From the NCBI RefSeq assembly GCF_034190915.1, contig NW_026947506.1, positions 11,965,501-12,029,500 on the forward strand: a stretch of 64,000 nucleotides of DNA. Reading direction: 5' to 3'. The notes under the pieces were generated by a model. That model saw only the letters and a list, made by a program, of their open reading frames with translations. It was not told where the DNA came from and searched no databases. Shown here one piece after another: positions 35,921-44,043 of the stretch; within the stretch, counting starts at the first letter, position 1, and each line of letters opens with the position of its first letter. The stretch comes from Cavia porcellus. Lineage: Eukaryota; Chordata; Mammalia; Rodentia; Caviidae. The position numbers and the translations under genes are program-made.

Positions 35921-36570
35921 TGTTAGGGCCAACGCCGCAGGGAAAGAGACCCCAAGGACTCAGCTCTTGGTGAGGAAAAGAAAGTTTATTTCCATGCGCA
36001 TGGGGTCCCTCAGGCAAACGTGTGTGGAGGGGCCCCGAGGGGAATTTGTGTAGGGTTTTTAAAGGTACACGCAGGAGGCAAGCAAGTTTACAGAAGCAAA
36101 TCGCATTGGTTAATTTTGAGCGGCGCAGGACCTGGCTAATGCTGATTTGAGGGTCTGGGGCTGAGTAACCATGGAGACCGAGGGTCTTGGGTTGACCTTA
36201 GAGTGCCAGGTGCTCCCTGGTCCTGTTTATACAGTACATTCTTTTGCTTATCTCTATCTTTACAAAGAACAGAACATCTAGTGGCTAATGACTAGCAGAG
36301 ACATTCCTTTTGGCCCCGCTCTGACTATCTCCTGGGAAAAGGTTTAGGGAGTGAAGCACTCTTTACTGCTCTGTTTTGATAGCTCTGGGAAGTTAGGGAG
36401 TCAACTCTTTTATTCCCCGCTCTGGGGAGTTAGGGAGTTAACCCTTTTATTCCCCGCTCTGGGGAGTTAGGGAGTTAACCCTTTCATTCCCCGCTCTGGG
36501 GAGTTAGGGAGTTAACCCTTTCATTCCCCGCTCTGGGGAGGGGGTTGTAGCAGGGGGGTCGACTCTCACA
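35921..36570 (-). repeat. 3' LTR
   Basis: It starts TGTGAGAGTCGAC and ends GGCCCTAACA on the minus strand. U3 holds four 37-bp repeats, a CCAAT box at 36109-36105 and a TATA-like TTTAAAAA at 36063-36056. R/U5 holds AATAAA at 35990-35985. It differs from the 5' LTR at 36026, 36051 and 36241 by my alignment. Confidence 0.95.
36384..36531 (-). repeat. Four 37-bp direct repeats in U3 (3' LTR)
   Basis: Unit starts are at 36384, 36421, 36458 and 36495. Each unit carries GGGAGTTAGGGAGTTAACC-type sequence (the first is diverged). Repeats at this place in U3 are the usual site of retroviral enhancers. The units contain GTTAAC palindromes. Confidence 0.9.
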
Positions 36571-36582
36571 CTCCCCCCTTTT
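36571..36582 (-). other. Polypurine tract
   Basis: The minus strand reads AAAAGGGGGGAG directly against the 3' LTR start. It primes plus-strand DNA synthesis during reverse transcription. Confidence 0.92.
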
Positions 36583-36604
36583 ATTTTTCCAATGACTTTT
36601 AATC

Positions 36605-38374
36605 CTAAAGGTCCTGTATAGGTAAGGGGTCATATTGTTGGCGTAGCACCATAACTTTTACCTGAGAGATCTGAGCCCTCACAAATTGGGTTACTCGGTT
36701 AATGAGGCAAGGGGCTATAGCCATGACTATAATGAATCCGGCCAGGGGTCCCAGTAAAGGGAGAACATAGGGCAGGATTGATTCCCAGAAGGAAAACATT
36801 TTGGCTTCACTTGAAGGGGGCTCTCGAGATTTGATTTTCTCTCTCAGCTTTTCCATTGCATCTTTTACAATCCCAGTATGATCAGTGTAGAAACAACATT
36901 CTTCTCTAAGTGCAGCGCAGAGACCGCCTTTTTTTAAAAATAGAAGATCTAAGCCTCTTCTGTTCTGTAACACTACTTCAGATAGAGACGAGAGAGATTG
37001 TTGTAACGCAGTTATAGAAGTTTCTAAGGCCTGTAAATCTTGGTTTACTACTGCAAGAAGCTGTTGGCGAGACTGATGCCCAGTAATGAGGGCTGCTGTG
37101 TCAGTTCCTATCCCCCCAGCCACACCTATCCCCAATAGGACTGCTAGGGTCAGGGAGACAGGTTCTCGTTTATATCGACCTCCCATGAGGGGGAGTGTGT
37201 TAGGGGGGAGATATTTAATGCGTGGCATAAGGTCTATAAGGATGCAGGAGCTGCTGTCTGCAAGGAGGACGTTAGTGGAGACACAAGGAGTGAGCCCATT
37301 GGTACATAGCCAAAAGGCTCCAGTAGGAGGGACGAGGTACTGATCTTTGGGAAAGGAATTAGTGTGTGTGAGGCAAAGATGTTGCAAGCTTGTTGGCCAG
37401 TTATCAACTGCTCCTATACAAGTTTCTTGACCAGCGAGGCCAGGAAGGGGGAGAGTGTGGTATACTTGATTCCAATCGCATTGGCCGGGGTTGGGGGTTA
37501 GTGTATAAGAGTCATTTAGAGCGGTTCCCTCATAATATGGGGGATTAGGACTTAGACATAGCCAACAGGATTGGGGGAGATCAGGTCGGGTATGATTTAA
37601 AGCCATGTATGCTCCTTTAATCAAACTGAGTAGGTTAGAATGTGAATATTGAGGGACAGGTACGTGATCTGTCTGGAGTAGTGGAGCTTGAGAAACTGTT
37701 ATGGCTGAGGGACTTACTATGGTTGTTTGAACAGTAGTAACAGGATCTATAGTAGGCTGATTATATTTTGGCTTTAGAGTAAAGTTTGGGCCTATGGGCA
37801 CAAATGGGGCCTGCAGGGGAACCTTTTTTATAAGAATAAGGCTTCCCCTGTCTTTACCTGGCTCATAGACTCGAAGTCCCCAGGTGCGTCCTGTCAGCCA
37901 ACCTGGGTCCTCAGGAGTGGTGACAGTGATATTTAGAACCTGACAGGATCTCTGACCAGCCGGTGGGTAGTTATCTAGGCTGCATCTCGGCGGCCCCCAT
38001 GTCATTTTAAGGTGTTTATCGGGGAAGGCGGGTTGCCACCCTGTTGCAGCGGTTTCACAGCCCCAATAAGCACAAAAATATTCTCCTGGGGAATTACAAT
38101 ATGATCTACTCCCGGTTGGTGCGGGACAAAGATAAAAATGACTTTGTTTGGGACATTGGAGCCCTGGAAAGAACCAACAGGGTGTGGGCGCAAACCATGG
38201 ACTTCCTGATCCTTCCCAGGTGCTACCCACACGTGAGTCCCCCCATCGTATTAACGACCATTTCCAGGGGCGATGGGGGCTAGCTACAGTGGGGATTATT
38301 AATATAAGTAATCCCATTAGAGCCCGGAGGGTTAAAGTCTGGGGTCCCATACGGGTCATCTCAGAGGGACACAT
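36605..38374 (-). CDS. env: Env glycoprotein, intact
   Basis: The 589-codon precursor of a membrane fusion glycoprotein begins with a hydrophobic signal peptide (to about residue 31), followed by SPH at 32-34, a motif place important for fusion in gammaretroviruses. The surface subunit has FCAYWGCET (100-108), four N-glycosylation sites (148, 197, 260, 287) and the CWLC isomerase motif (270-273). RYKR at 400-403 is a furin-type cleavage site. The transmembrane subunit has a Gly/Ala-rich fusion peptide, the conserved immunosuppressive-domain region (about 469-486), CX6CC at 486-494, an anchor at about 533-557, and a tail with YDPL. It is somewhat short for the family, with a compact N-terminal domain. 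Translation would be from a spliced RNA. The ATG lies 22 bp beyond the pol stop, without the usual overlap. Confidence 0.95.
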   Translation of the reverse strand: MCPSEMTRMGPQTLTLRALMGLLILIIPTVASPHRPWKWSLIRWGDSRVGSTWEGSGSPWFAPTPCWFFPGLQCPKQSHFYLCPAPTGSRSYCNSPGEYFCAYWGCETAATGWQPAFPDKHLKMTWGPPRCSLDNYPPAGQRSCQVLNITVTTPEDPGWLTGRTWGLRVYEPGKDRGSLILIKKVPLQAPFVPIGPNFTLKPKYNQPTIDPVTTVQTTIVSPSAITVSQAPLLQTDHVPVPQYSHSNLLSLIKGAYMALNHTRPDLPQSCWLCLSPNPPYYEGTALNDSYTLTPNPGQCDWNQVYHTLPLPGLAGQETCIGAVDNWPTSLQHLCLTHTNSFPKDQYLVPPTGAFWLCTNGLTPCVSTNVLLADSSSCILIDLMPRIKYLPPNTLPLMGGRYKREPVSLTLAVLLGIGVAGGIGTDTAALITGHQSRQQLLAVVNQDLQALETSITALQQSLSSLSEVVLQNRRGLDLLFLKKGGLCAALREECCFYTDHTGIVKDAMEKLREKIKSREPPSSEAKMFSFWESILPYVLPLLGPLAGFIIVMAIAPCLINRVTQFVRAQISQVKVMVLRQQYDPLPIQDL

Positions 38375-38396
38375 AAGGGTAGTACTCTGAATAATC

Positions 38397-41300
38397 TCAG
38401 GGGGTCCTTCGGCGCAACTTTAGCTTTAGGGGGTTATCAGACCGTTTGAGTTCCCAGGAGCCGTCCACTGGTGCCGAGGCAGGCTTTAGGTGTGACGCGT
38501 GGATCCAAGAGGCGACTCCGTCAACCTTTACCGCTGTAGGAGTAGTCAATAGGACCTGATACGGTCCTTTCCAGCGAGGCTGTAGAGTCTCTTGTTGGTG
38601 GCGCCGGACGAACACAAAGTCTCCCACCTGGTACGGATGTGGCGCGGGGAACTCACTGGGAGCATAGGCCGAGGCTAGCTGCGTCCACACGTCCCTCTGC
38701 AGGTTGTCAAGGGCGATGAGCCTGTCAGACAGGGAGGTTGGCAACAAGGCAGCATGCTCAGTTAAGGGAGTGAGATCTCGAATGGGGGGTGGAGTGCCAA
38801 AAAGGACTTCGAAGGGAGTAAGGTTAGGGGGTTTGGTGGACGGGGTGTTTCGCGCGCGAAAAAGGGCATACGGCAGGAGCATCGTCCAATCTTTTAAGCC
38901 AGTCTCATGAGCCAATTTAGTGAGGGTCTCTTTAATAGTTCTATTCATTCTCTCTACCTGTCCTGAACTTTGGGGTCTATAAGCACAATGTAATTTCCAA
39001 TCAATCCCCAATATGTTGGCCAGTCCCTGACTTACCTTAGCCACAAACGCCGGTCCATTATCAGACCCTATTACCTTTGGCAATCCGAACCGGGGAAATA
39101 TTTCTTCCATCAATTTTTTTGTTACCACGGCAGCGGTTTCCTTTTTGGTAGGAAAAGCCTCAGTCCATCCAGAAAAGGTGTCTACAAAAACTAGCAGATA
39201 TTTTAGTCCGCATCGGGCAGGCTTAACTTCTGTAAAGTCCACTTCCCAGTATTGTCCAGGTCTGGTGCCGCGTAGCCTTTTGCCGGGGGCCAGCTTGGCA
39301 GGGTAGGCATTGGTCAATTGACATGCCTCACAATTAGCCACCACCCGATTGGCGACCTGACGTATGGCAGTGGGGGATGCCCCTGGGAAGTCTTGGCGTT
39401 GGGCCAGTAGGCTTAGCTTTTTAGCTCCCAAATGAGTGAGCCGGTGGGCCTGTTGTATGTAAGCAGTCAAATCAGGTGTTTTAGGGGTTTGGTTAATCTG
39501 AGCTTTCTCCTTTTGAGGAGAATCTTTGACATCAGTCACCAACATCTGTGAGTCTCCCATGGCTGCAGATTTTGCTGCCTGATCGGCCAGGTTGTTTCCC
39601 CTTGTGACGGGATCAGTCCCTTTCTGGTGGCTGTTACAGTGTATTATCGCCACCTTCTGGGGCAACATAACTGCAGCGAGCAACTGGAGGATTTCCTGTT
39701 TGTGTTTTATTTCTTTTCCTGCGGAGGTCAGAAGCCCCCGCTGGCGGTATATGGCCCCGTGGATGTGGGCCGTTGCAAAAGCATATCGGCTATCCGTGTA
39801 AATGTTCGCTCGCTTTCCTTTAGCGAGCTCTAGAGCCTTAGTCAAAGCAATCAGTTCGGCCTTTTGGGCCGAGGACCCGTCCTCTAGTCTGGCTGTCCAT
39901 ATAACATTGGAATAATCAGTCACAGCCGCCCCCGCATACCGCTTACCTTGAATCAAAAAGCTACTCCCGTCAGTGAAGTAGGTCACCTCTGCATTGGGTA
40001 GGGGGCAATCCAATAAGTCCGGTCGTATTCCGGCCTCTTCCGCCAAGACGTCCTGGCAGGTATGGAGGACGGGTTCCGAAGCTTCTTCCGGCAGCAGGGT
40101 CGCCGGGTTGAGAGTCACCGGGGGTCCAAAAGTTATCTTGTCCTTGTTGAGCAAGAGGCTCTGATAATGAGTAACTCTGGCATTTGAGAGCCACCTGTCT
40201 GGAGGCTGGCGGATGATGCTTTCTAGCGTGTGCGGGGCAATGATTGTTATTTTCTGTCCCAAAGTCAATTTGTCAGCGTCTTTAATGAGCAAGGCAGCTG
40301 CTGCGATGGCCTTTAGGCAGGGTGGCCACCCGCTTGCCACAGTGTCCAGTCTTTTTGAGAGGTAAGCCACCGGACGCCTCCATGGCCCAAAGGTCTGGGT
40401 CAGCACTCCTCTCGCTATTCCTTTTTTTTCTTCCATGAAGAGAGTAAAGGGCTTATCCACATTAGGAAGAGCCAGGGCCGGAGCGGACAGGAGAGCCCGC
40501 TTGATGGCATCAAAGGCCTGCTGGTGATCTTTTTTCCAGATAAAGGGAGATCCCCCCTTCAGTAACGGATATAGGGGAGCTGCCAAAGTTGCGAATCCGG
40601 GGATCCATAACCGGCAGAACCCCGCAGTGCCCAGGAACTCTCGTAATTGTTTTTGACTCTTTGGAGGGGGAATCTGGACCACAGTCTGTTTTCTGGCCTC
40701 AGTGAGCCACCTTTGTCCCCCTTTTAAGGAGTAGCCCAGAAAAATTACCTCTCGCTTACAAATTTGAGCCTTTTTTGCTGATGCCCTATACCCCAGGATA
40801 GCCAACTCACGTAAAAGGTCCTGAGTTCCGCTTGTGCAGTCACCCTCAGAGTCCGCAGCCAGCAGCAAGTCATCTACATATTGAAGAAGGGTGAGGCTTG
40901 GGTGTTGAGCCCGAAAGGGGGCTAAATCCTTATGTAGGGCTTCATCAAAGATGGTTGGGCTGTTTTTGAAGCCCTGTGGGAGGCGCGTCCAGGTTAGTTG
41001 TCCGGCGGACCCAGTCTCAGGGTCCGTCCATTCAAATGCAAATAAGGGCTGGCTATCTTTGTGTAAAGGCAAACAGAAAAAGGCATCCTTTAAATCCAGA
41101 ACAGTATACCAAGTCCTTGACGGATTTAACCCGCAGAGGAGATTATAGGGATTGGGTACGGTGGGGTGAATGTCTTCTACCCTACTATTGACCTCCCTTA
41201 GGTCCTGTACCGGTCTGTAGTCATTCGTCCCGGGCTTTTTGACCGGGAGTAACGGAGTATTCCATGCAGACCGACAAGGAGTTAATACCCCTTGGTCTAA

Positions 41301-41909
41301 AAGTCTCTGTATGTGCACCTTAATCCCTAGGTGAGCTTCTCTATTAATGGGATATTGCTTGACCCGAATAGGGGAGGCAGTGGTTTTTAAAGTAACCACT
41401 ACAGGCGGTTGCTGGCTTGCCAGCCCAAGTCCAGCCGTCTCGGCCCAGGATTCTTTAAAATCAGTTAGCCAGGCTGGGGCGATAGGCTGGGGATCCTGGT
41501 GGTCGTAGAGCCTATATTCATCTTCCAGTTTTAGAGATAACACCGTAACCATAGGTTGCCCAACCTTTGGGTTACGGAATGTTACTTGAGGTCCTTGGGG
41601 CTCAAAGGAAATCTTTGCCCCCAGTTTGGTTAATAAGTCCCGTCCCAGGAGGGGAGCAGGACATTCGGGAATAACCAGAAAGGAGTGTTTTACTTTTCCC
41701 TTGCCTAAGTCAACTGTGCGCTCAGTGGTCCACGAGCGATATTTGCTCCCGTTAGCCCCTTGAACTAATGATTTCTTAGTTGAAAGGGCCCCTAAGGGGG
41801 CTTGTAAGGCCGAATAAACAGCTCCCGTATCGACCTCGAATTCCACGGGAGTCCCCTCCACTTTAAACATTACCCTGAGCTCGGGGAGGGGATCCGAGCC
41901 CCGAAGTCT
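38397..41909 (-). CDS. pol: Pol: protease, reverse transcriptase, RNase H, integrase, intact
   Basis: Pol is read in the gag frame past UAG at 41912-41910. The first ATG is at 41870 (residues numbered from there; 1157 codons). Protease: VDTGA with Asp14, LLGRDLL 74-80. Reverse transcriptase: VLDLKDAFF (Asp259), LPQGF 297-301, YVDD 331-334. RNase H: Asp634, Glu672, Asp693, Asp763. Integrase: zinc site His809, His813, Cys847, Cys850; catalytic Asp878, Asp937, Glu973, with 35 residues between the last two. The GPY/F-type module (KGPY near 1101-1104) is at the C-terminus. No stop or frameshift occurs. It ends with TGA at 38399-38397, before env begins. Confidence 0.96.
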   Translation of the reverse strand, partial: RLRGSDPLPELRVMFKVEGTPVEFEVDTGAVYSALQAPLGALSTKKSLVQGANGSKYRSWTTERTVDLGKGKVKHSFLVIPECPAPLLGRDLLTKLGAKISFEPQGPQVTFRNPKVGQPMVTVLSLKLEDEYRLYDHQDPQPIAPAWLTDFKESWAETAGLGLASQQPPVVVTLKTTASPIRVKQYPINREAHLGIKVHIQRLLDQGVLTPCRSAWNTPLLPVKKPGTNDYRPVQDLREVNSRVEDIHPTVPNPYNLLCGLNPSRTWYTVLDLKDAFFCLPLHKDSQPLFAFEWTDPETGSAGQLTWTRLPQGFKNSPTIFDEALHKDLAPFRAQHPSLTLLQYVDDLLLAADSEGDCTSGTQDLLRELAILGYRASAKKAQICKREVIFLGYSLKGGQRWLTEARKQTVVQIPPPKSQKQLREFLGTAGFCRLWIPGFATLAAPLYPLLKGGSPFIWKKDHQQAFDAIKRALLSAPALALPNVDKPFTLFMEEKKGIARGVLTQTFGPWRRPVAYLSKRLDTVASGWPPCLKAIAAAALLIKDADKLTLGQKITIIAPHTLESIIRQPPDRWLSNARVTHYQSLLLNKDKITFGPPVTLNPATLLPEEASEPVLHTCQDVLAEEAGIRPDLLDCPLPNAEVTYFTDGSSFLIQGKRYAGAAVTDYSNVIWTARLEDGSSAQKAELIALTKALELAKGKRANIYTDSRYAFATAHIHGAIYRQRGLLTSAGKEIKHKQEILQLLAAVMLPQKVAIIHCNSHQKGTDPVTRGNNLADQAAKSAAMGDSQMLVTDVKDSPQKEKAQINQTPKTPDLTAYIQQAHRLTHLGAKKLSLLAQRQDFPGASPTAIRQVANRVVANCEACQLTNAYPAKLAPGKRLRGTRPGQYWEVDFTEVKPARCGLKYLLVFVDTFSGWTEAFPTKKETAAVVTKKLMEEIFPRFGLPKVIGSDNGPAFVAKVSQGLANILGIDWKLHCAYRPQSSGQVERMNRTIKETLTKLAHETGLKDWTMLLPYALFRARNTPSTKPPNLTPFEVLFGTPPPIRDLTPLTEHAALLPTSLSDRLIALDNLQRDVWTQLASAYAPSEFPAPHPYQVGDFVFVRRHQQETLQPRWKGPYQVLLTTPTAVKVDGVASWIHASHLKPASAPVDGSWELKRSDNPLKLKLRRRTP

Positions 41910-41912
41910 CTA
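41880..41912 (-). promoter_or_regulatory. Gag-Pol UAG readthrough signal
   Basis: The gag frame ends in an amber codon (GAC TAG AGA). About six bases later comes CGGGGCTCGG, and CCCCTCCCCGAG follows, able to pair as a GC-rich stem. Gammaretroviruses use a 3' pseudoknot at this place to insert an amino acid at UAG in a minority of translations. The pseudoknot itself is inferred and was not folded. Confidence 0.8.
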
Positions 41913-43544
41913 GTCTTCTTCATCTAGGGCGAGCATGGGGGCTCGGGATTGCTGTGAGGACTGTCTTTCTCGTTCTTCTTTGGCCCGTTTCTTTTTTAAC
42001 TTTTCACAGTCTTTGATCAGGTGTCCTTTTTCCTTACAATATGCACATTGATCAGGGTCTAATGGAGGGCGAGTGGGCTTTCCCTTTTCTGGCTCAGGTT
42101 TTCCCTGAATAACTGTGGCCAACATCTTAGTTAATTCCTTGTTTCGTCTTTTGTCCCTAGCTAACTCTTTCTCTTCCTCTGTCTCCCGCTTATAGTAGAC
42201 CTTTTCAGCTTCCTTAACAAGATCCCTCAGAGTCAGGTCTTGGAGACCATCTAGCCTTTGGAGCTTACGTCTTATATCAGGGGCCGATTGTCCTATAAAG
42301 GCCATAGCTATCGAGCCTTTTCGGCCTTCCTCCTCAGGGTTAAAAGGCGTATATCGCCAGTAAGCTTCCATCAGGCATTCTAGAAAAACTGAGGGAGTCT
42401 CAGTAGGTCCTTGGGTAACTTCTCTTACCTTGGCCAGATTAGTGGGGCGCCTTGCGGCCGCCCGGAGACCTGCCATTAGAGTCTGGCGATAGATAGAAAG
42501 ATGCTGCCTACCAGCAGGTGAGTTGGGGTCCCAGTTGGGGCGCTTTAAGGGGAAGAAGTCATCGATCTGGTCTGGTCTCTGGGTGGGTCTGCCATCCTCT
42601 CCGGGAACAGCTTTCCGGGCTTCCAGGAGGATGCGGTCTCTTTCCTCGGTGGTGAACAGGACCCCTGGGAGCTGTTGACAGTCGTCCCATGTGGGTTGGT
42701 GGGAGAACATAACAGAATCCATTAGACCTGTTAGCTTAGAAGGATCATCAGAAAAAGGAGGGTTATTGTTTTTCCAGTTATAGAGATCTGAGGTAGAAAA
42801 AGGCCAGTACTGTAAAGCGGGCATCTGCCCTCCATCTGTCCCATCGTCTATCATGGGCCCATAGGGACGGAGAGGGAGGGCAACGACTGGATCCTCAGGC
42901 CGTAGCTTGCTCCGAGTGTTCTGGGCTGGGCCCGTGGGCCCCGGAGGTGTGGGCTCGGGGCAAGCCATCGCAGGGAGTGGGGGATATAGAGGGGACGTGG
43001 GTACCGGAGGAGAAGAGGAATTTAGCTCAGGTGAAGAGGGGGCTGACGGAGAAGCAGCACTCGATTCGGACGAGGAGGCTGGAGGAGAGAGTGGGTACGG
43101 GGGAGGTTGAGTCGGCTGAGAAGGAGGAGGCTGGTCATAGTCGAGTAAGGGTAGATCAGGCTGAGACTCGGGCAGGACCGGAGCCGAAGTGGGAGGTCCT
43201 TTCAGAGCTAAAAGCTTTGGTACAGATGAGTCAGAAGGGGGAAGAAAGGATTTTACCCATAATGGGGGTTCCTCCCTGAGGTCCTGCCATACCAGGATGT
43301 AAGCGACTTGATCAGGGTGCCCCCTTCGTCCGGGGCGGAAGATGACGTCCTTAACTGCTAGAATGAGGGGCAGATGAAAAGTCCCCTCTGGTGGCCACCC
43401 CACAGAGAAAGCAGGCCACTCAGTCGAGCAGAAATCCTGCCACTTACTCTTCTTGACCTGCAAGGAGAGATCGTGAGCCCTCTTCCGCACCTCCGACCAA
43501 TGGTCGAGGGTGAGGGACAATGGGGATGAGGTCGACTGTCCCAT
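41910..43544 (-). CDS. gag: Gag polyprotein, intact
   Basis: The 544-codon structural polyprotein begins MGQ, an N-myristoylation signal for membrane targeting. Matrix is followed by a proline-rich spacer with two late-domain motifs, PPPY (147-150) and PSAP (166-169), which recruit NEDD4-type ligases and TSG101. Capsid starts near 225. It contains LQYWPFSTSDLYNWK and the major homology region (about 378-402, QGPTETPSVFLECLMEAYW). Nucleocapsid has one CCHC knuckle, Cys500, Cys503, His508, Cys513, in a Lys/Arg-rich stretch after a charged helix (452-470). ATG 43544 is the first ATG of this frame, because TAG stands three codons upstream. That stop also rules out a direct in-frame N-terminal extension from the leader. 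Confidence 0.96.
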   Translation of the reverse strand: MGQSTSSPLSLTLDHWSEVRKRAHDLSLQVKKSKWQDFCSTEWPAFSVGWPPEGTFHLPLILAVKDVIFRPGRRGHPDQVAYILVWQDLREEPPLWVKSFLPPSDSSVPKLLALKGPPTSAPVLPESQPDLPLLDYDQPPPSQPTQPPPYPLSPPASSSESSAASPSAPSSPELNSSSPPVPTSPLYPPLPAMACPEPTPPGPTGPAQNTRSKLRPEDPVVALPLRPYGPMIDDGTDGGQMPALQYWPFSTSDLYNWKNNNPPFSDDPSKLTGLMDSVMFSHQPTWDDCQQLPGVLFTTEERDRILLEARKAVPGEDGRPTQRPDQIDDFFPLKRPNWDPNSPAGRQHLSIYRQTLMAGLRAAARRPTNLAKVREVTQGPTETPSVFLECLMEAYWRYTPFNPEEEGRKGSIAMAFIGQSAPDIRRKLQRLDGLQDLTLRDLVKEAEKVYYKRETEEEKELARDKRRNKELTKMLATVIQGKPEPEKGKPTRPPLDPDQCAYCKEKGHLIKDCEKLKKKRAKEERERQSSQQSRAPMLALDEED

Positions 43545-43683
43545 GACGTTCTATTGTCACAGGGCGGTTAACGCAAGCGCGGTACAACAAATAACCTAAC
43601 ACAGCACCCACGACACACAAAACAATCAGGCCGGCCACTTCATTCACATGCATACGCATCAGTTTCACTCCAAATGAGACACC
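43444..43683 (-). CDS. Small leader ORF with one transmembrane segment, overlapping gag
   Basis: The frame is open from 43683 to a stop at 43446-43444, with ATGs at 43659 and 43653 (about 71 codons). It encodes a hydrophobic run VAGLIVLCVVGAVLGYLLY followed by basic and proline-rich sequence. It overlaps the first ~100 bases of gag in a different frame. Gammaretroviruses such as MuLV make an N-terminally extended membrane form of Gag from the leader. Here the membrane segment is not in frame with gag, so it is either a separate small protein or a relic of that leader. Expression is unproven. Confidence 0.45.
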   Translation of the reverse strand, partial: GVSFGVKLMRMHVNEVAGLIVLCVVGAVLGYLLYRACVNRPVTIERHGTVDLIPIVPHPRPLVGGAEEGSRSLLAGQEE

Positions 43684-43813
43684 TTACAGGGTGTCTCCAG
43701 ATTGGCCCGGGCGGACCACAGACTGGGAATCGAAATCCCCCAGATGAGTCACCTCAAAGGGTGTCTCCAGATTGGCCCAGACGGACCACAGATTGGGAAT
43801 CGAAATCCCCCAG
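43674..43813. repeat. 70-bp tandem duplication in the proviral leader
   Basis: 43674-43743 and 43744-43813 share GTGTCTCCAGATTGGCCC, GGACCACAGA and GGGAATCGAAATCCCCCAG. They differ at a handful of sites, so the duplication is older than this integration. It lies in the region where packaging and dimerisation signals and the splice donor are expected. A donor-like GTAAGG is at 43687-43682 on the minus strand. Confidence 0.9.
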
Positions 43814-44019
43814 ATCGATAGGGAGACCCTATCGCAGATGGTGAACCACGGAAACCGTGTGGGGCGTCCCCCAGTCACCAGGGAACAGAGTATGAAACAG
43901 ATAACAAAAATTGCCCCTAGATTGGAGCCGTATGGCTCGGGGCGTAAACACCGGTGGTATGAAAAGCGACCAGTCGTACTCACCCGTAGAGCCGTTGGGG
44001 TCACCTCCCGTGAGACGTG
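43684..44019 (-). other. Open leader frame without ATG, with a signal-like hydrophobic run
   Basis: The frame is open from 44019 to TAA at 43686-43684 but has no ATG (GTG at 44004). It contains LGAIFVICFILCSLVTGG. It is in the same frame as the small transmembrane ORF just downstream, separated by that TAA, which lies inside a splice-donor-like GTAAGG. Non-AUG initiation in the leader is known in MuLV, but nothing here proves translation. Confidence 0.25.
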
Positions 44020-44022
44020 CTA

Positions 44023-44040
44023 ATCTCGCTGGAGCCTCCA
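44023..44040 (-). other. Primer-binding site, best match tRNA-Thr
   Basis: Three bases inside the 5' LTR the minus strand reads TGGAGGCTCCAGCGAGAT. From memory of mammalian tRNA 3' ends this fits tRNA-Thr(UGU) with at most one mismatch. tRNA-Gln fits with about two, and tRNA-Pro, common in gammaretroviruses, fits poorly. Confidence 0.7.
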
Positions 44041-44043
44041 AGA

